In this document: positions 1-6,694 of the stretch, piece by piece
Layout of the letters: every line of letters begins with the position of its first letter
Numbering within the stretch: the first letter of the stretch is position 1
Source of the DNA: Clostridiales bacterium
GTDB taxonomy: Bacteria > Bacillota_A > Clostridia > Lachnospirales > Bianqueaceae
Direction: 5' to 3'
NCBI GenBank assembly: GCA_019423265.1
Contig: JAHZBS010000015.1
Span: forward strand, 1 to 22,756
DNA: 22,756 bases
Notes under the pieces: model-generated
Told to the model about the DNA's origin: nothing
Database searches by the model: none
Seen by the model: only the letters and a program-made list of their open reading frames with translations
Program-made: the position numbers and the translations under genes

Positions 1-278
1 TCAAGGATCTCGTTGCAAAACTCAAGGGCACCGATACAAAAAAGGAAAAGAACTGTAAATGGATATGGATTGCCATAGCCGCTGCCGCTGTGGCCGCTTT
101 GGTTATTGTAATGCTTGTAAAGCACAACAAAAAGCATGACTGCTGCTGCTGTGATGATGACGACGACGATTTCGATTATCTCGATGATGAGGACGATATC
201 GAGTATGAGGAGGATTTCGACTACGACTTCGACGAAGAGGACGACGACACCGAGGATAACGACACCGACAAAGAATAG
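1..278 (+). CDS. C-terminal part of a small single-pass membrane protein with a poly-acidic tail (5' end outside window)
   Basis: The reading frame is open from the window edge (first full codon at position 3) to a TAG at 276-278, so only the C-terminal 91 residues are present. They contain a short Lys-rich cytoplasmic-looking segment, one hydrophobic helix (positions about 60-120, rich in Ala, Ile and Val), a basic stop-transfer patch (KHNKKH), four consecutive cysteines, and a tail of about 45 residues made almost entirely of Asp, Glu, Tyr and Phe. The layout implies a membrane-anchored protein with a strongly negative tail; which side the tail faces is not determined. The gene ends 18 bp before rlmD on the same strand and may be co-transcribed with it. 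I recognise this architecture only as a hypothetical-protein type common in Clostridia; no function is assigned. An internal GTG at 90 is not a convincing start because it lies inside the membrane helix. Confidence 0.6.
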   Translation, partial: KDLVAKLKGTDTKKEKNCKWIWIAIAAAAVAALVIVMLVKHNKKHDCCCCDDDDDDFDYLDDEDDIEYEEDFDYDFDEEDDDTEDNDTDKE

Positions 279-296
279 AAAGAGGTTTGCCATACG

Positions 297-1736
297 ATGA
301 AGGAACCACTGCTAATCCAGGGTACGGTTTCCGAAGTCCTGTTTCCTAATAAGGGAATCCTAATTCCGGCGACGGGGGATCCGTCCTCTCCACATGAGGA
401 CAGCCCAGCCGCCGGATTTTCTGTATCTGAGACTTCCAAACCCGCATCCTCGATCCACATAAAAAACGTTCTGCCAGGCCAGACAGTCGAAGTATCACTC
501 AATCGAAAACGGCGGCGGGAGGGGCGCGTAGTCCGAGTATTATCGCCCGCACCGTATGAAGTTGAATCCCCCTGCCCCATCGCGGGCTGTTGCGGCGGCT
601 GCCATTATCAGACCGTCCCCTACGATAAACAGCTGGAGTTAAAAGAACTTCAAGTTCGGAAACTGTTGGCCCCCGTACTGGATGCGTCAAGACCTATGTT
701 TCTCCCCATTCTCCCAAGCCCTGCCCCAGCAGGCTACCGCAATAAAATGGAATACAGCTTCGGCGACGAAGAGAAAGCGGGGCCGTTGACCCTCGGCCTA
801 CATAAGCGCGGCGCGTTTCATGACATTGTAACGGCCAATCACTGCACTCTCGTCCACGACGACTTCAATCAGATCGTCAGCGCCGTTCTGTCATACTTTC
901 ATTCCATTGGTGCCTCCTACTGTAGCAAGCACACCCACGAAGGGTTTCTCCGCCACCTGGTCCTGCGGCGGAGCGAGTGCGACGGAAGCATACTGGTGAA
1001 TCTGGTGACCACCTCTCAGGGGACGCTGGACAGAGCCGCCTTTCTCCGATGCCTGCAATCCATCTCCCTGGAGGGTCATATAGCGGGAGTCCTCCATACC
1101 ATCAACGATAGCCTTGCCGACGTAGTGCAAAAAGATGCGATGACAGTCCTCTGGGGCGTCGATTGGTTTACAGAAGAATTATTGGGGTTACAGTTTAAAA
1201 TCACGCCCTTCTCCTTCTTTCAGACCAATTCCAGAGGCGCAGAGACGCTATACCGCGCTGTGCGGGAGTTCGCCGGGGACATAGAGGGACAGACGATCTT
1301 CGATCTCTACTGCGGAACGGGCACCATTGCCCAGATCATGGCAGGCGCCGGCGCGAAACGGGTTCTGGGTATTGAATTGGTGGCGGAAGCTGTGGAGGCC
1401 GCCGTCGAAAACGCGGCTTTAAACGGGCTCACCAATTGTTCCTTTATCGCCGGTGATGTTTTGCGATTGGTAGATGGGCTGGGCGCGGCCCCCGATACCA
1501 TTATTCTGGATCCTCCCCGGGACGGAATTCACCCCAAGGCCCTGCCAAAAATTTTAGCCTATGCGCCAAAACAATTTATCTATGTGTCCTGCAAGCCCAC
1601 CTCTCTGCTCCGCGACTTGCCAATCTTTCAGCAGGCTGGCTATACCGCTACAAAAATCCAGTGCGTCGATATGTTCCCGCAGACAGTGCATGTGGAGACG
1701 GTTGTCTTGCTTTCCCACAAAAACCTGACAGTGTAA
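297..1736 (+). CDS. rlmD: 23S rRNA (uracil-5-)-methyltransferase, RlmD/RumA family
   Basis: SAM-dependent enzyme that makes 5-methyluridine in 23S rRNA (479 aa). An N-terminal TRAM-like beta-barrel (residues about 5-90, with an insertion near 28-52) is followed by the iron-sulfur motif C-x5-C-x2-C at C93, C99 and C102, with a fourth cysteine at C183. The Rossmann methyltransferase domain has motif I DLYCGTG (336-342), DPPRDG (405-410), the catalytic nucleophile in YVSCKP (C432) and the general-base region HVET (465-468). All key residues are present, so the enzyme core looks functional. The ATG at 297 follows an AGAGG site. The C-terminus is odd: the frame ends at TAA 1734-1736, while a protein-like continuation lies in the -1 frame directly behind an A5 run at 1719-1723 (separate entry). 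RlmD and the RlmCD of Bacillus cannot be separated by eye, so target uridine specificity is open. Confidence 0.93.
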   Translation: MKEPLLIQGTVSEVLFPNKGILIPATGDPSSPHEDSPAAGFSVSETSKPASSIHIKNVLPGQTVEVSLNRKRRREGRVVRVLSPAPYEVESPCPIAGCCGGCHYQTVPYDKQLELKELQVRKLLAPVLDASRPMFLPILPSPAPAGYRNKMEYSFGDEEKAGPLTLGLHKRGAFHDIVTANHCTLVHDDFNQIVSAVLSYFHSIGASYCSKHTHEGFLRHLVLRRSECDGSILVNLVTTSQGTLDRAAFLRCLQSISLEGHIAGVLHTINDSLADVVQKDAMTVLWGVDWFTEELLGLQFKITPFSFFQTNSRGAETLYRAVREFAGDIEGQTIFDLYCGTGTIAQIMAGAGAKRVLGIELVAEAVEAAVENAALNGLTNCSFIAGDVLRLVDGLGAAPDTIILDPPRDGIHPKALPKILAYAPKQFIYVSCKPTSLLRDLPIFQQAGYTATKIQCVDMFPQTVHVETVVLLSHKNLTV

Positions 1737-1832
1737 TCAATGTAAAAGTCGAGTTTGGCGAGGGAGAAGGCAAAGTGCCGCTTGATAATATCGCCAAGAG
1801 AGCCGCAGCATTGGTAAGAAAACCTGATCCAT
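1719..1832 (+). pseudogene. Out-of-frame remnant of an RlmD C-terminal extension
   Basis: From the A5 run at 1719-1723 the -1 frame relative to rlmD reads KPDSVINVKV, then EFGEGEGKVPLDNIAKRA, and loses protein-like character around 1810-1832, just before the convergent gene ending at 1847. One extra A would join this frame to rlmD after VETVVLLSHK. From memory, many clostridial RlmD/RumA proteins carry an extension that starts very much like this and runs on for roughly 100 residues, often linked to mobile-element insertion at the 3' end of rumA; I could not check this by alignment. What is seen directly is that the continuation is coding-like, in the wrong frame and cut short. It is therefore most likely a decayed tail whose distal half was lost when the neighbouring DNA was acquired or rearranged. 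Confidence 0.55.
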
Positions 1833-1846
1833 CGCAGCACCTCCGA

Positions 1847-3163
1847 TCATTTCATTTTATATTTTTTTGTAGCACCTCTGCCTATAACATCTATCAGCCC
1901 GCTCTCGTTCATTTGGCGCGCAAGCAGATATGCTCTCGTCTTTTTGATATTCAGTAGCTCCTGCAAATCTTCATCTGTCATTTCTCCGTACTCTGCCAGA
2001 TAATCCATTACAGTTTTCATCTGCGGTGTAATCACCACAGGAGTATTTTCGGTTGCTGCCGGTGCAGTTTCGGTTGCTTCTATATTAGCATTCATATTGG
2101 GCAACACCAGTTTGAAGGTGTTGGTAGTCACTTCGATACGGGGCTGCGCAGCACAATCCTTATAGAGTGCATAGATTTTACGGATTCCAGTGCCGTAAGA
2201 TTCAATCAGCTTCAACCGATGGAAGATTTCTGCCAGTTTGCGGTTGCGGGGCTGAGAAATGCCACTGCGGATATCGTCAGCCGAAAGGCCGGGCAGCAAG
2301 CCGCCAATGGAAATGAACTCTATGCAGGAATCGTTGACATTGATAATAATGCTGCCGCTGTAGCTGTAGTCACGGTGGACAAGCGCATTGAGCAATGCTT
2401 CACGCAATGCTTCTTCAGGATAGTCAGGCAGTTCAACTCGCTCCAAGCCCTTGAATGTAGCAGCGGTACGGTTACACAGGACAAGATACGAATAACTGTC
2501 ATCCAACTGCTTGAAGATGGAGCCGCCGAACTCCTTTGCATCCTTGAATGTAATGTTGGCTTCATCACCAAACACAGCGACCTTCGTAGTGTGTTGACAC
2601 TGATCGGACAAGATCATCGCCAGATTGGTGTACTGATCGTCGTGGATATTCCGCAGGCCAAGGGCAATATATTTTTCTTCGGAGAAATCAACCTTATATC
2701 GTTTGAAGGTACGCTCTGCCGCATTAAAGGACAGTTCCTGTGTGACCGTGCGCATTTCCTCAAATACATCACCCTCCGAATCCTTAATCATTCTGCGAAT
2801 CTGATTGGGAGATGCCTGTACACTGGAAGCCCCCTGACGAACATATACGCCGGTGGGCTTCATGCCCTTGGATTTCAAGTAATACGGTTTATAGCTGCCT
2901 TCCCCAACTTCGATCCGAATAACTTTGTTCTCTTGGAAGACGTACCGCACGAACATGGTAATATCCGGTGCGATAGCGTCACGAATACCATTGGTCAGGC
3001 GAGTATAGGTTTCATCGACATCATCGATGCCGGTCAGATTGCCCTTGTCATCAATGCCAATGTAGATAATGCCGCCTTCGGTATTTGCAAATGCGATAAC
3101 CTGCTTATAAATATCATCGGTCATTTGAGATTTATATTCAATGCCCTCACTTTCATATTGCAT
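1847..3163 (-). CDS. AlbA_2 / Schlafen-like domain protein with RecG-C-like ATPase fold (putative transcriptional regulator)
   Basis: 438 aa. Residues about 5-125 match the AlbA_2 (AAA_4, Schlafen-type nucleic-acid binding) pattern: ESEGIEYKSQ, then IAFANTEGGIIYIGIDD. Residues about 248-355 match HATPase_c_4 (RecG-C-like): EALLNALVHRDYS, then IEFISIGG, then ESYGTGIRKIY. A winged-helix-like segment closes the protein (about 378-436). Such proteins are usually annotated as ATP-binding or RNA-binding-domain proteins or transcriptional regulators; the exact role is unknown. I chose the ATG at 3161-3163 because AAGGAGG lies 8 nt upstream; the GTG three codons earlier falls inside that site. The gene has its own promoter (-10 at 3194-3199) and is preceded by two 12-bp repeats that may be its operators. 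It is convergent with the broken rlmD tail and could belong to the DNA that truncated it. Confidence 0.85.
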   Translation of the reverse strand: MQYESEGIEYKSQMTDDIYKQVIAFANTEGGIIYIGIDDKGNLTGIDDVDETYTRLTNGIRDAIAPDITMFVRYVFQENKVIRIEVGEGSYKPYYLKSKGMKPTGVYVRQGASSVQASPNQIRRMIKDSEGDVFEEMRTVTQELSFNAAERTFKRYKVDFSEEKYIALGLRNIHDDQYTNLAMILSDQCQHTTKVAVFGDEANITFKDAKEFGGSIFKQLDDSYSYLVLCNRTAATFKGLERVELPDYPEEALREALLNALVHRDYSYSGSIIINVNDSCIEFISIGGLLPGLSADDIRSGISQPRNRKLAEIFHRLKLIESYGTGIRKIYALYKDCAAQPRIEVTTNTFKLVLPNMNANIEATETAPAATENTPVVITPQMKTVMDYLAEYGEMTDEDLQELLNIKKTRAYLLARQMNESGLIDVIGRGATKKYKMK

Positions 3164-3193
3164 ATACAGCACCTCCTTTATTCCTTGACTATA

Positions 3194-3221
3194 ATTATAC
3201 CCAAATTTTCATATTTTTCAA
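3194..3221 (-). promoter_or_regulatory. Sigma-A promoter for the AlbA_2 gene
   Basis: Read on the minus strand: -35 TTGAAA (3216-3221), 16-bp spacer, -10 TATAAT (3194-3199). The predicted transcript start is about 20 nt before the ribosome-binding site of the gene starting at 3163. Both hexamers are near consensus and the position fits. Confidence 0.7.
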
Positions 3222-3228
3222 TAAGATG

Positions 3229-3272
3229 GAGTGAAAATTCACTTTTTGTTCACCTTGGATGAGTGAAAATTC
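3229..3272. repeat. Two direct copies of GAGTGAAAATTC upstream of the AlbA_2 promoter
   Basis: GAGTGAAAATTC occurs at 3229-3240 and again at 3261-3272, 32 bp apart (about three helical turns). Each copy is followed by CTTTTTG-like sequence. The first copy extends into an inverted repeat, GTGAA-N2-TTCAC. They lie immediately upstream of the minus-strand -35 box, where activator or repressor sites usually sit. Regulation by the adjacent gene product is inference. Confidence 0.5.
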
Positions 3273-3497
3273 TTTTTGATCCTGTGGGCTTTGGAGGGGC
3301 TGCACCGCAATGATGTGACAATAATGTGCTGAACAGTCTGTCTCAAAAACACAACATATCGAGATCGATTGCCGTGAAAAATGAAACGGCGTTGGATCGC
3401 TAGACCCATGACCGCCCATAGGAGAAATCCTGTGGGCGGTGTTTTTATCCATAGCAGTCCTATATATCCGGAATTGTGATTTATAATATGATAAATA
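3273..3497. other. Intergenic stretch without a recognisable gene
   Basis: Between the AlbA_2 repeats and the DMT permease promoter I see no credible coding frame: the open frames are short, lack ribosome-binding sites and read as low-quality protein. The stretch contains an imperfect hairpin near 3370-3400 (arms GCCGT and ACGGC) and the strong intrinsic terminator at 3411-3446. It may hold an uncharacterised small transcript or the remains of a deleted gene. Confidence 0.4.
3411..3446 (+). terminator. Strong intrinsic terminator, orphan on the + strand
   Basis: Arms ACCGCCCA (3411-3418) and TGGGCGGT (3433-3440) pair perfectly; an inner AGGA/TCCT pair and a GAAA tetraloop complete the hairpin, and a T5 tract follows at 3442-3446. 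On the minus strand no T tract follows, so it works on the + strand. The last + strand gene upstream is rlmD, more than 1.6 kb away, so the natural client transcript is unknown. It also insulates the DMT permease from upstream transcription. Confidence 0.8.
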
Positions 3498-3526
3498 TTC
3501 ACTTTTCTCATATTTGATTATATGAT
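3498..3526 (+). promoter_or_regulatory. Candidate promoter of the DMT permease
   Basis: -35 TTCACT (3498-3503), 17-bp spacer and -10 TATGAT (3521-3526) in an AT-rich stretch about 45 bp before the start codon. The -35 is weak (4 of 6). Another TATAAT at 3482-3487 has no convincing -35, so the exact promoter is uncertain. Confidence 0.4.
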
Positions 3527-3570
3527 ATAACTTAAGGTGAAAAAATCAAGGCTAAGGAATGGAAAATACT

Positions 3571-4425
3571 ATGAACAACTCATTGTTTAAATACCTAGTA
3601 GCTCTGTTGCTATTTGGTTCAAACGGAATTGTAGCAAGTTATATTGATCTGAACAGCTATGAAATCGTTCTTCTGCGGACATTGATCGGCAGCCTTCTGC
3701 TGATTGGCATATTCTTTTTGGGCAGAGGGAAGCTGACCTTTTATAAGAGCAAACGGGACTTTGCTTTCCTCGCAGTATCCGGCGTAGCAATGGGGACAAG
3801 CTGGATGTTCCTGTATGAAGCGTATTCTCAAATCGGAGTCAGCATCGCTTCGCTCTGCTATTATTGCGGTCCGGTCATCGTGATGATATTGTCTCCCCTG
3901 GTTTTCAAAGAGAAGTTGACAGCAACAAAGATCATAGGATTTCTTGCTGTTTTAATCGGTATCTTTCTTGTGAATGGGCAAGGAACTGCGTCAGCAAACC
4001 GGTGGGGACTCCTGTGTGGTCTTGCGTCGGCAGTGACGTATGCTTTCATGGTGATCTTCAATAAAAAGGCAACAGCTATCACAGGCCTCGAAAATTCAGC
4101 TCTACAGCTTTTTATAGCCTTTATGACAGTTGCGGTTTTTGTTGGATTCAAACAGGGTTTTTCGATAGATATTCCGGCGGAGAGCGTATTTCCTATTTTT
4201 GTCCTCGGACTGTTGAACACGGGGATTGGCTGTTATTTATATTTTTCGTCAATAGGAAAAATCTCTGTTCAGACAGTTGCAATATGCGGCTATTTAGAGC
4301 CGCTGTCCGCCGTTATGTTTTCGGTTGTTTTTCTGAAGGAGATATTATTGCCATTACAGATCATCGGCGCAGTTTTGATTATTGGGGGCGCAATTTTCGG
4401 CGAGTGCGTTAAGAGGAAAAAATAA
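3571..4425 (+). CDS. EamA/DMT-family transporter (RhaT-like permease)
   Basis: Drug/metabolite transporter superfamily protein of 284 aa (288 if the ATG at 3559 is used) with about ten hydrophobic helices in two EamA repeats (roughly residues 5-130 and 140-278). Features typical of the family are FGSNGIVAS in helix 1, the polar loop with RTLIGS, the SLCYYCGP segment, and LEPLSAVMFS near the end of repeat two. It ends in a short basic cytoplasmic tail, ECVKRKK. It sits in the cytoplasmic membrane and probably exports a small metabolite or drug; the substrate cannot be read from sequence. The ATG at 3571 is preferred because the TAAGGA site abuts the ATG at 3559 with no spacing, whereas 3571 lies 12 nt from it; this is a weak initiation site either way. 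The gene stands alone between terminator 3411-3446 and the MarR promoter. Confidence 0.85.
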   Translation: MNNSLFKYLVALLLFGSNGIVASYIDLNSYEIVLLRTLIGSLLLIGIFFLGRGKLTFYKSKRDFAFLAVSGVAMGTSWMFLYEAYSQIGVSIASLCYYCGPVIVMILSPLVFKEKLTATKIIGFLAVLIGIFLVNGQGTASANRWGLLCGLASAVTYAFMVIFNKKATAITGLENSALQLFIAFMTVAVFVGFKQGFSIDIPAESVFPIFVLGLLNTGIGCYLYFSSIGKISVQTVAICGYLEPLSAVMFSVVFLKEILLPLQIIGAVLIIGGAIFGECVKRKK

Positions 4426-4447
4426 ATAGTCTGCTTTTTGAGGCAGA

Positions 4448-4466
4448 TTGCAAGGCACCTTGACAA
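4448..4466. promoter_or_regulatory. Operator-like palindrome 1 (upstream of and overlapping -35)
   Basis: TTGCAAGGCACCTTGACAA is close to a perfect dyad TTGCAAGGTACCTTGCAA; core arms CAAGG and CCTTG are separated by 2 bp. Its right arm shares bases with the -35 box TTGACA, so a bound protein would block RNA polymerase. A second copy lies 40 bp downstream. MarR-family regulators typically bind dyads of this size; binding by the neighbouring MarR protein is inference. Confidence 0.6.
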
Positions 4467-4488
4467 ATTGAGCGATTTGAAGTATAAT
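4460..4488 (+). promoter_or_regulatory. Perfect consensus sigma-A promoter of the marR-ABC operon
   Basis: TTGACA (4460-4465), 17-bp spacer, TATAAT (4483-4488): a six-of-six match in both boxes at ideal spacing. Expression would be high if unrepressed, which fits with the two operator-like dyads that flank it. The predicted start is within operator 2, giving a very short leader to the GTG at 4521. Confidence 0.85.
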
Positions 4489-4505
4489 TGCAAGGTACCA
4501 AGCAA
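4488..4505. promoter_or_regulatory. Operator-like palindrome 2 (start-site region)
   Basis: TTGCAAGGTACCAAGCAA carries the palindromic core GGTACC and the same left half (TTGCAAGG) as palindrome 1; the right half is degenerate. It touches the -10 box and covers the predicted transcription start. Centre-to-centre distance to palindrome 1 is about 40 bp, close to four helical turns, so two dimers would lie on the same DNA face. Confidence 0.55.
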
Positions 4506-4520
4506 ACAGGAGGGATTCTT

Positions 4521-4979
4521 GTGCTTACATTCGACCATCCGGATATGAATGGAAAACTGATGCAAAAGCTATGGGATGTTGCCCATATTCTGCACCATAC
4601 CTCTGGCGGCAGAGGAAGCCAGAAACGAATTCTGACAGTGCTTTTAAGGAACGGCATAACCTCTCAGGCAGAGCTGACAGAACACCTTGGGATACAATCG
4701 GGTTCTGCCAGCGAGGTGTTATCCAAAATGGAATCCGCAGGGCTGATCCTTCGCACTGAAAGTGAGGCGGATCGCCGGACAGTCAACCTCACTTTGACAC
4801 CTTTGGGCGAAGAAAACGCCTTACTGGCACTGGAAGAACGCGAAAAAAAGAAGAACGATATGTTTTCGGTTTTATCCCAAGAGGAAAAAGCGGCATTGCT
4901 TTCCATTCTTGAAAAACTGACGGACGACTGGCGGAAGCGTTACGGGGAACCTGGAAAGAGAGGCAGAAAAACAGTATGA
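4521..4979 (+). CDS. MarR-family transcriptional regulator
   Basis: 152 aa winged-helix regulator, probably the repressor of its own operon. The central part (about residues 35-110) has the MarR fold: a recognition-helix region SQAELTEHLGIQSGSASEVLSKME and the wing with the diagnostic DRR (EADRRTVNLTLTPLG). It is flanked by helices that form the dimer interface, the last one rich in Lys and Glu. I chose the GTG at 4521 because AGGAGG (4508-4513) sits 7 nt upstream; a TTG at 4488 would start inside the -10 box and is not possible. The stop codon overlaps the ATG of the first ABC gene (ATGA at 4976-4979), indicating translational coupling. The two dyads around the promoter (4448-4466, 4488-4505) are the likely binding sites. 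The inducing ligand is unknown, probably a substrate of the exporter. Confidence 0.88.
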   Translation: MLTFDHPDMNGKLMQKLWDVAHILHHTSGGRGSQKRILTVLLRNGITSQAELTEHLGIQSGSASEVLSKMESAGLILRTESEADRRTVNLTLTPLGEENALLALEEREKKKNDMFSVLSQEEKAALLSILEKLTDDWRKRYGEPGKRGRKTV

Positions 4980-6694
4980 GGTTGATTTTACAGTATCTGC
5001 ACAGGCACATTGGAATATTTCTTTTGTCTACCATGTTCCTGACTATGGAGGCGATGGCGGATCTTCTTCAGCCGACTTTTATGTCCTTCATTGTGGATCA
5101 GGGGGTTGTCAACTCCGATATCCAAAGGGTTTTGTACTATGGCGCGATTATGCTGCTGATTGCATTGGTCGGCGCTTTTTCTGCCGTAATGCGCAATCGA
5201 TTTGCAAGCCAGACATCGCAGACCATCGGAAAAGAAATCCGGCGGGATATGTATCACAATGTCCAGCAGCTATCCCTGGAAAATATTGACCGCTTACAGC
5301 CCGCCTCCATCGTCACACGGATTACAAACGATGTTTCCCAGGTACAGGAATTGATCAACAGCATCATGCGAATGATGGTAAAAGCTCCTATCACCTGTAT
5401 TGGAGCCATCATCCTGATTCTGATTCAAACGCCAAAGCAGGCGCCGGTTATGATCGGAATCATTGTCGTTGTGGCCATTCTTATTTTCGGAAACATGAAG
5501 GTTGGATATCCCCGTTTTGGAACGGTACAGAGAAAGCTGGATAAGCTCAACGGGGTTGCCAGAGAATTTCTGTCCGCTGTGCGCGTGGTAAAGGCGTTCA
5601 GTGCAGAGGACGAGGAAACTGAAAAATTTGAAAGAGCCTCAGCGGATTTGGCGGAGGCGAACATTGCTGCGCTGCGCACCGCAGCCGCTTTTTCACCGCT
5701 GATCAATCTGACTGTGAATTTCGGTATCATATTGCTATTATGGATCTCAAAGAATCAGAACGGCTCAGAAATCGGAAAGCTGATGGCCTCTGTCAATTAT
5801 ATGACCCAGGTATTGTTCTCTGTCACCATGATTTCCAACGTGATCAATGTGGCAGTCCGCGCGATGGCTTCTTCCAGAAGAATTCAGGAAGTCCTGGATG
5901 AAAAACCGGCGCAGCAGTTCCCGGCACATCCGGTAAGGCCGGATTTTCAGGGCAAAATCTCTTTCGAGAATGTTTCTTTTGCTTATGCCGGAGCGGGAAA
6001 AGAGGCCCTGAAGGGACTCAACTTTACAATCAACCCCGGCGAGACAGTCGGCATCATCGGCCCCACCGGATCGGGAAAAACAACACTGGTCAACCTGGTT
6101 CCCCGGTTATATGACGCTTCAGAGGGCAGAATTCTCATCGATGACTGTGATGTCACACAGATCGATGAAACTCTGTTGAGGCGTTCGGTTGCCGTGGCAG
6201 CACAGAAACCACTGCTTTTCACGGGAAGTATTGGAGATAATCTGTGTTGGGGCCGCGCGGATGCCAGCCGTGAAGAAATACAGGCGGCCGCTCATATCGC
6301 CTGTGCAGATGATTTTATCCGAAAGACGGAAAATGGCTATGATACATGGCTGGGTCAGGGCGGCGTCAATTTGTCCGGCGGACAAAAGCAGCGTCTCTCC
6401 CTTGCCCGTGCGTTGGTTCGAAAACCCCGCATTTTGATTCTGGATGATTGTACCAGCGCACTTGACGCACAGACAGAGGCGGATGTATTGAACAGGCTGA
6501 GAGAGCATTCCGGTGACCTTACCGTTCTTCTGATCAGCCAGCGAATCTCGACTGTAATGCGCGCAGACAGAATTCTCTGCCTTGAAAACGGCACTGTGAA
6601 GGGGTTTGGATCCCACGAACAGCTTATGAAGAATTGCGAATTATACAGAACGATCTTTGAATCTCAGATTGGAGGTGGCCAAAATGTCAGATAA
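4976..6694 (+). CDS. Heterodimeric ABC exporter, subunit with degenerate ATP site (BmrC/LmrC-like)
   Basis: 572 aa half-transporter with an ABC exporter membrane domain (residues about 1-310, six helices) fused to a nucleotide-binding domain (325-565). Walker A is GPTGSGKT (362-369), the Q-loop glutamine is Q410, the signature is LSGGQ (466-470) and Walker B is RILILDD (485-491). The catalytic glutamate after Walker B is Asp (D491), and the switch histidine is Gln (Q522, in LISQR). Both changes are the known marks of the non-hydrolysing site in heterodimeric exporters such as BmrCD, LmrCD and TM287/288. The intact LSGGQ serves the partner's active site. It starts on the ATGA overlap with marR and overlaps the next gene by 11 bp, so both subunits are made together. 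Probable role: efflux of drugs or hydrophobic toxic compounds across the cytoplasmic membrane. Confidence 0.92.
   Translation: MRLILQYLHRHIGIFLLSTMFLTMEAMADLLQPTFMSFIVDQGVVNSDIQRVLYYGAIMLLIALVGAFSAVMRNRFASQTSQTIGKEIRRDMYHNVQQLSLENIDRLQPASIVTRITNDVSQVQELINSIMRMMVKAPITCIGAIILILIQTPKQAPVMIGIIVVVAILIFGNMKVGYPRFGTVQRKLDKLNGVAREFLSAVRVVKAFSAEDEETEKFERASADLAEANIAALRTAAAFSPLINLTVNFGIILLLWISKNQNGSEIGKLMASVNYMTQVLFSVTMISNVINVAVRAMASSRRIQEVLDEKPAQQFPAHPVRPDFQGKISFENVSFAYAGAGKEALKGLNFTINPGETVGIIGPTGSGKTTLVNLVPRLYDASEGRILIDDCDVTQIDETLLRRSVAVAAQKPLLFTGSIGDNLCWGRADASREEIQAAAHIACADDFIRKTENGYDTWLGQGGVNLSGGQKQRLSLARALVRKPRILILDDCTSALDAQTEADVLNRLREHSGDLTVLLISQRISTVMRADRILCLENGTVKGFGSHEQLMKNCELYRTIFESQIGGGQNVR

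Noticed and set aside
1719..1724. Programmed -1 frameshifting to make the long RlmD form
   Set aside because: The run is C-AAAAA-C, one A short of the A-AAA-AAC slippery heptamer; the lysine tRNA on AAA would re-pair with CAA, and no following pseudoknot or stem is obvious. The tail is truncated anyway.
2219..3262. Long + strand frame (347 codons) opposite the AlbA_2 gene
   Set aside because: It is antisense to a gene with clear domains, promoter and ribosome-binding site; its own start has no Shine-Dalgarno and the product matches nothing.
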